Source of the DNA: Enoplolaimus lenunculus
Lineage: Eukaryota; Nematoda; Enoplea; Enoplida; Thoracostomopsidae
Length of the DNA stretch: 64,000 bases
Assembly: GCA_030248215.1 (NCBI GenBank)
Contig: JASANG010001402.1
Location: 554,510 to 618,509, forward strand
Direction: 5' to 3'
The notes beneath the pieces were generated by a model. It had not been told where the DNA came from, ran no database searches, and saw only the letters and a program-made list of their open reading frames with translations. Shown here piece by piece: positions 59,301 through 64,000 of the stretch (position 1 is its first letter; every line of letters starts with the position of its first letter). The translations under genes and the position numbers were made by a program.

Positions 59301-62300
59301 CATATAATTATAATTGTTTATGGTTGCTTTGTTCATATGTTTTTGTATGTATAGGAAGATTTCGAAGATGACGAAGAGCCGGAAGAACCTCAAGAAACGG
59401 TGATCGAAGTTGAAATGCCTCGAGTCAATTTGGATTTAGGAAATCAAATTCATTTTCTTAAATTTCCAAACTTTTTATCTGTCGAACCCAGGTATACTTT
59501 TTGGCATTTCTAAATGCGTGGGTTTGATATTTTTCTCTTTGAATTTAGACACACCATGATAATGCATTTAGCTCTTACAAATTCAGATAAAATTTAGAAT
59601 TTGCACATTCTGATTCCCCTCTTCTGCCCTTAAGTAATGAGGCTTGCTTACAGCTCACTTCCCAGCAGCTTAGGGAAACCCAGATTGCTTGTGTAGGGTT
59701 AGGAAACGACAATTGGTTGTGCAATGGACTCGGTAATTGGCCTGAACAAATCGTAGTTGGGTCAAACTTTCGCTTCTTAATCTGTATAAATTCTTGTTTG
59801 ATGTAGGCAAAAAATTGTTTGAAACCGTATAAATTTTGATTAATTTGGTTTATTGTAGATCATCTGTTTGTAAAGTATAAGGTTTGCGAGGTATTTTTCT
59901 GTGTGCTGCGCGGCACCGCGTGTTCCAAAAAAAATAAATTTAATTGATGACATACTGCGAGTATAATATCATTAAACATTGTGTTTTAATTTTAGACCTT
60001 TCGATCCAGAAACGTACGAAGATGACGAAGAAGATGAAGTTTTGGATGAAGAAGGACGATCTCGGTTAAAATTACGGGTAAAGTTTGGCAGTAGAAGTAT
60101 TAAACTTTAGTTCAAAACTTGTCAAGTACAGGGGTTAACTGAGGAGCCTAGGCTTGTGCTTCGGCTTAGGGTTAGACAGTCCCGTAGCCAAGGGGAGGGA
60201 GGCTTAGCTTCAAAAAATCTTTAACTCCTCTAACAAGTGAGCTGGCTATGGGCCTGGACTTAGAGTCCGTATTCTCAAATGTGTGTACCTCTTATCACCA
60301 GTTGGTGATAGATGGTGTAATTTTGGAACAGCGCATGGTGAGGTTCAAAATTTAGCACACTGTTCGCGTTTGATGTGCCGTACTGCAGTACCAATTTTGA
60401 GATCTGCAATTGCAGATATTCGTCTGTTTGAAAACCTATCGCTAAGTAATGATTAAATTTTAAAAACGACAAATCGGCACGCATCTTACGGTCGTTTTGT
60501 TGTGTTTTTCAGGTTGAAAATACTATTAGATGGCGTAATACTGTTGACGACGAAGGAAATACGTTGAAAGAAAGCAATGCTAAGATTGTACGCTGGTCAG
60601 ATGGAAGGTTGGTTTGTTTTGAATCATACGTTCTACATTAGTTACAAACGCACCTCCATGCCATGGGGAGTGTTATAACAACTTAAGTAGGCTGATGAAT
60701 TAGAGGTTTTATTGTGAAAGCGAATGGGTTTAGTTGCAGAAAAAACTGAAAATTTGAGTCATTTTTCGAGCTGTTTTGCCCGTGTTTAATTTCAGCGTGT
60801 CGTTGCATCTTGGCAGCGAAATTTTCGATATGCACGTACATCCGTTACAAGGCGATCATAACCATTTGTTTATTCGTCTCGGTACTGGTCTACAAGCACA
60901 AGCTGTATTTCGAACGAAGTTAACGTTCAGGTTTGTATTTTGTTGGTCGGCGTTGTCCATCACCGTGAGTTGTATGCAAATTACACATGTATGTTACCGT
61001 TTAGTGACGGACGGTGACGGACGTCAACAGAAGTATAGCGCAAACCTAATTTTTAAAATATTTCATTTGTTTGGGTTGTTTGGGTTATGAGCGATCTGAG
61101 CGTAGTCAAAATTTTAGAAAGGGAGTACGTTCTATAAAAAATTTCCAAGTGATTTTCTTGCGGTGCAAACTTAAACAGTACATAAAAACCCTATACAAAA
61201 ATCCCAAAGGTGAGGTTGACCCATGAAACCACATTGGCTAGTGGCTACGCGTTTGACGAACGAGTTTATGTGGCTAATTCGCTAGTTTAGTGTTAAGGCG
61301 ATAACTGTGATTATATTTGGTGTTTAGAAAACTTTCATAACCACGAATTGTGTAGTCGTTTTTAATGGTTACTAAGTCATACTGATGTTAATATGTGGTT
61401 TAGTAAACGGCGCATTAAAAAGCAATTAAGCTGTTTATTAGATTACAAGGGTTATTTCGCTAAGGATTTTTTCGCTCGCTGTTCATGTTTTGAAATTCCT
61501 ATATATTTTTATAACTGCTATTTGGACCTTAGATATATTAATAAATAGACGGAGAAGATGGTAAATAGAGTGTGCAGCCTTTGGAAATCCCTATTGTTAG
61601 GCCGCATTCCACGGAAAGTTTCACGCATCGTAAAATGACACTTTCAATGGCAGATCGGAGTAACAAAGCGCAGAAAGTCAAAATACTCGCGACTGTTGGT
61701 ATGGATCCTGAAGCAAAGAAACTAGATCTCATTAAGGTTAGTTTGTTTTGTAGCCGTTAACGAATCATAACGGATTTTGAGAAATGTCTGCAAGTATCCT
61801 TCAGATTCGTGTAGTTTATTCATTGTGTTTAATTTTCAGAGCAGTGTGTTGCGTTTTTAGACCATCCTACTTGACCAGTTCCAAATTGGTAACTTCGATT
61901 TGTACACGTAGCCGGTTCATCAGGCCTGCAGACTTGTTGAACATAAGTAACTCTAAACCTTAATAGCGAATCTTGGTTTTGATCCTGTTAGAGGGTGTAA
62001 ACCACGTTGGCTCGCCTTGGATCCGTCAGTGCAGCAGACCGTTCAGCAGGGTTCCGACAGGAACTAAATTTTGCCGGAACAGTAACCGGAATTTGAAATA
62101 ATTTTCATCACTGAATTACTGTTTGATTTTTTAGAAAACTTGTCAAAAAATGGCTTAAGCGAATTATTAATTACTGCATCATCAGGTTTTGAGAAAACGC
62201 ATCACAAACAGTTTATTAACAAAATTAAACTAATTGCAAAACACTAAACACTCATTTTGTAAATAACAATTTTTCAAAGACAACGTTTCCAATATTTACA

Positions 62301-63950
62301 TAATTAGTAATATTTTGCCACAAAACCTTGAAAATTCCGGTTCCTGTATTTTTGAATGCAGGAACAGGAACAGAATTTTTCCAGGAATTGCGGCCAGAGT
62401 AGGAATCCCGGTTGAACTTTGCCATTAAGTAGGTTCTTTTATTTTATGAAGATGTGTACTTTGAATTAAATTGTGTTTCCAGAAAGAAGAAGAACGTCTC
62501 AAAGCATCGCAACGGCGTGAAATGAAAGCGCGTCGAATGCGAGAACGGTCTCAAATGCGTGGTTTATCGGCGTCGTATTTGGAAGATCGTGATAATGACG
62601 CCGCTGACGATAGCACTGGCCAATCGTTGTCGGCGATTAAACGAAAATATAAAGATCGTAGAGGTAAAGCTAAACTTCAGTCATGGACAGAATTAACGGC
62701 AAGCGCGATTGCGTTTCAATGTGCACCTCTCTGATCGTGATTGGCCGTTTTTGAAGGCAATCACTCTCAAATATGGTTATCGTACGTGAGTTATTTCATT
62801 TTTGATTTATATTAAGGAAGCATTATGAGTCTACAACTTCAATTAGATCAAGGCTATTATGCATGAACGGTCAATTATTTGCAGTATATCAAATTTAATC
62901 GGCGACGTAAGTATTTTCTAAGTACGCTTTGAAAAACGGCAAAATAGTTAAGTAGTTAAGCAATTCCTTAGCTCGTACTTCGTACTTAAGTAGGTTTTTG
63001 GAAGTCGTACAAGCAGTGTTTTGAAAATTCAGTCAATATCATAAACAGGTTACAAGAGTGGTTCGTCATCTGAAAGCGAAGTGGATGAAAGCGAAGAAGA
63101 CAAAAGTGCCGAAAATAGTGAACCAGACAGTGAAGATGAGGTCGGTGTACGGCAATTTATGTATTGATATCCTTGAGAATTTAAATTTACAATGCAAGCG
63201 TGACGCTATAATTATTGCAGCGGCGTCGTTCGACACCTAACGGATCCGCAAGTCAGAAAAAATTTGCAATTTGTTTCGCGGGGAAATGCTGCAATAATTC
63301 ACATTCGTTGTCGTACGGTGGCAGACAACGCCGGGCTGCGTTTGTTTGCCTCAAACATTCCAGTATTTTGAACGAAGTCAATTTTTAGTTATTAAATTTG
63401 CGTGCGCTGCCGTCTGGTTCCTCGCAGCATTCATCAAAACGTTTACCGCCACCGTAAGTCTGCTAAGGAATTGTGCCAGAAACGCAAAACGAACCCGTTT
63501 ATATTGATGAGAAAGTAATGTTACGTCGAATGCTAAAAAGAGTTTACTTAATAGCCTTTAGTTACGCCTAGCTATTCATTTTAGAATTTCCGGACGTTCA
63601 AAAATATTTTTAAAACAATGTTGTTTTATACGTGAAATGTGTTTAAAATGGCGGTTTGTTTTTGATGCGATTTCTCAGGTACTGTACATAGCTTTTGAAA
63701 TATGAAACATTTGTTTAAGGACGGTTCGCCTGGCAAGAAAAAGAAAGCGCGACGTGTGATTGAAGAAAGTGACGATGAAGCGAGCGATACTGGTGCGGAA
63801 TCAACTAGTGGCGCCCGAAAGAAAGCGAGGAACAAACGACGTCAACAGTCACAAAAAGACACCAGCGAAAACGAAAGCGACCAGCAACAAGAGGAAGAAC
63901 AAGACGAAGCACAAGAGGAGGAAGAAGAAGCGGAAGGTAGTGAAGGTTAG
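55412..63950 (+). CDS. LEO1: RNA polymerase-associated protein LEO1 (Paf1 complex)
   Basis: LEO1 is a Paf1-complex subunit that binds PAF1 and elongating RNA polymerase II in the nucleus. Sixteen exons join in phase to 670 residues (human about 666): 55412-55497, 56432-56489, 56791-56976, 57415-57585, 57826-57885, 58105-58291, 58641-58789, 59355-59491, 59996-60077, 60513-60607, 60796-60930, 61601-61736, 62483-62663, 63049-63140, 63221-63247 and 63720-63950. The N-terminal third is acidic and Ser/Asp/Glu-rich. The conserved core runs through [57 protein letters not shown] and KLTFRPHSTES to [10 protein letters not shown] and RGLSASYLE. The C-terminus is acidic with basic patches. Exon 15 and its GC donor are the least certain. 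Confidence 0.95.
55776..55845. repeat. (TA)n microsatellite in LEO1 intron 1
   Basis: TA repeat with short CATA interruptions; it resumes at 56319-56384 on the other side of an inserted MITE. Confidence 0.9.
55846..56318. mobile_element. hAT-like MITE inserted in a TA microsatellite (LEO1 intron 1)
   Basis: Ends CAGGGTGCAACCGGAATTAC and GCAATTCCGGTTGCACCCTG. Alternating TA flanks both sides, so the 8-bp duplication ATATATAT cannot be told from the repeat. Its 56050-56280 interior is A/C-biased relative to the 36194 copy. Confidence 0.85.
56550..56643. mobile_element. Harbinger-like MITE remnant in LEO1 intron 2
   Basis: GGCACCGTACGGGTGACGGACG and GGACGTCAACTATAGACCAACCC, followed by TTA. 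The left end is approximate. Confidence 0.6.
58957..59200. mobile_element. hAT-like MITE (CAGGGATGTGGTGAT end) with a 110-bp tandem duplication, LEO1 intron 7
   Basis: The left end CAGGGATGTGGTGATTAATT relates to the 30419 element. The segment 58978-59087 is repeated, identical as far as I can read, at 59088-59197. The true right end is unclear. Confidence 0.65.
60262..60470. repeat. Dispersed repeat in LEO1 intron 9, shared with 47456-47720
   Basis: TATTCTCAAATGTGTGTACC, CCAGTTGGTGATAGATGG and CTGTTTGAAAACCTATCGCTAA correspond to the 47.5-kb copy. Confidence 0.6.
60930..61046. mobile_element. Harbinger-like MITE abutting the LEO1 exon 11 splice donor
   Basis: The right end GACGTCAACAGAAGTATAGCG CAAACC is followed by TAA. 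The left end GGTTTGTATTTTGTTGGTCG GCGTTGTCCATCACC is a shortened inverse of it. The left G is the last base of exon 11 and the next bases are the intron donor GTTTGT. Confidence 0.65.
62047..62421. mobile_element. hAT-like MITE, CAGGGTTCCAACAG family, LEO1 intron 12
   Basis: Ends CAGGGTTCCGACAGGAAC and CCCGGTTGAACTTTG. Flanking octamers CCGTTCAG and CCATTAAG match 6 of 8, a decayed duplication. Confidence 0.7.
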
Positions 63951-64000
63951 TGACCTTCAATATAGGAACTCGAATTTAGCACGAATAGGAATTTGGAATT

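Overview
This is nuclear DNA of an invertebrate animal. It is AT-rich, with spliced genes, GT-AG introns and dense small DNA transposons. The two best-recognised genes, a ferritin heavy chain and the Paf1-complex subunit LEO1, are clearly metazoan in sequence. I cannot name the phylum from sequence alone.

Layout. 226-2520 holds a 5'-truncated Tx1/L1-like LINE. 2.5-14.3 kb has no gene that I can support and is a mosaic of MITEs, minisatellites and AT microsatellites. 14397-22048 (minus) is a giant low-complexity transcription-factor-like gene. Its divergent homeodomain is assembled across an intron and is followed by long polyglutamine tracts and an AT-hook. 22.1-37.9 kb is repeat-rich and gene-free. 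37.97-43.1 kb holds tRNA-derived SINEs on both sides of an apparently full-length CR1/L2-like LINE with two open frames (a PHD-finger ORF1, then an endonuclease plus reverse transcriptase ORF2). 43345-46302 (plus) is a four-exon ferritin. 46.3-55.4 kb is again repeats. 55412-63950 (plus) is a sixteen-exon LEO1 whose predicted 670 residues match the usual family length.

The three host genes have no evident shared pathway: iron storage, transcription elongation, and a DNA-binding regulator. What ties the window together is its load of non-autonomous DNA transposons. At least six families can be defined from terminal inverted repeats, several with exact target-site duplications (8 bp for hAT-like, TTA/TAA for Harbinger-like). 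They sit inside introns of all three genes. One abuts the LEO1 exon 11 splice donor and another lies 18 bp from the homeobox-gene splice acceptor. One family carries TTAGGC-like blocks and another carries expanding minisatellites. No LTR element, CRISPR array, rRNA or intact tRNA gene was seen.
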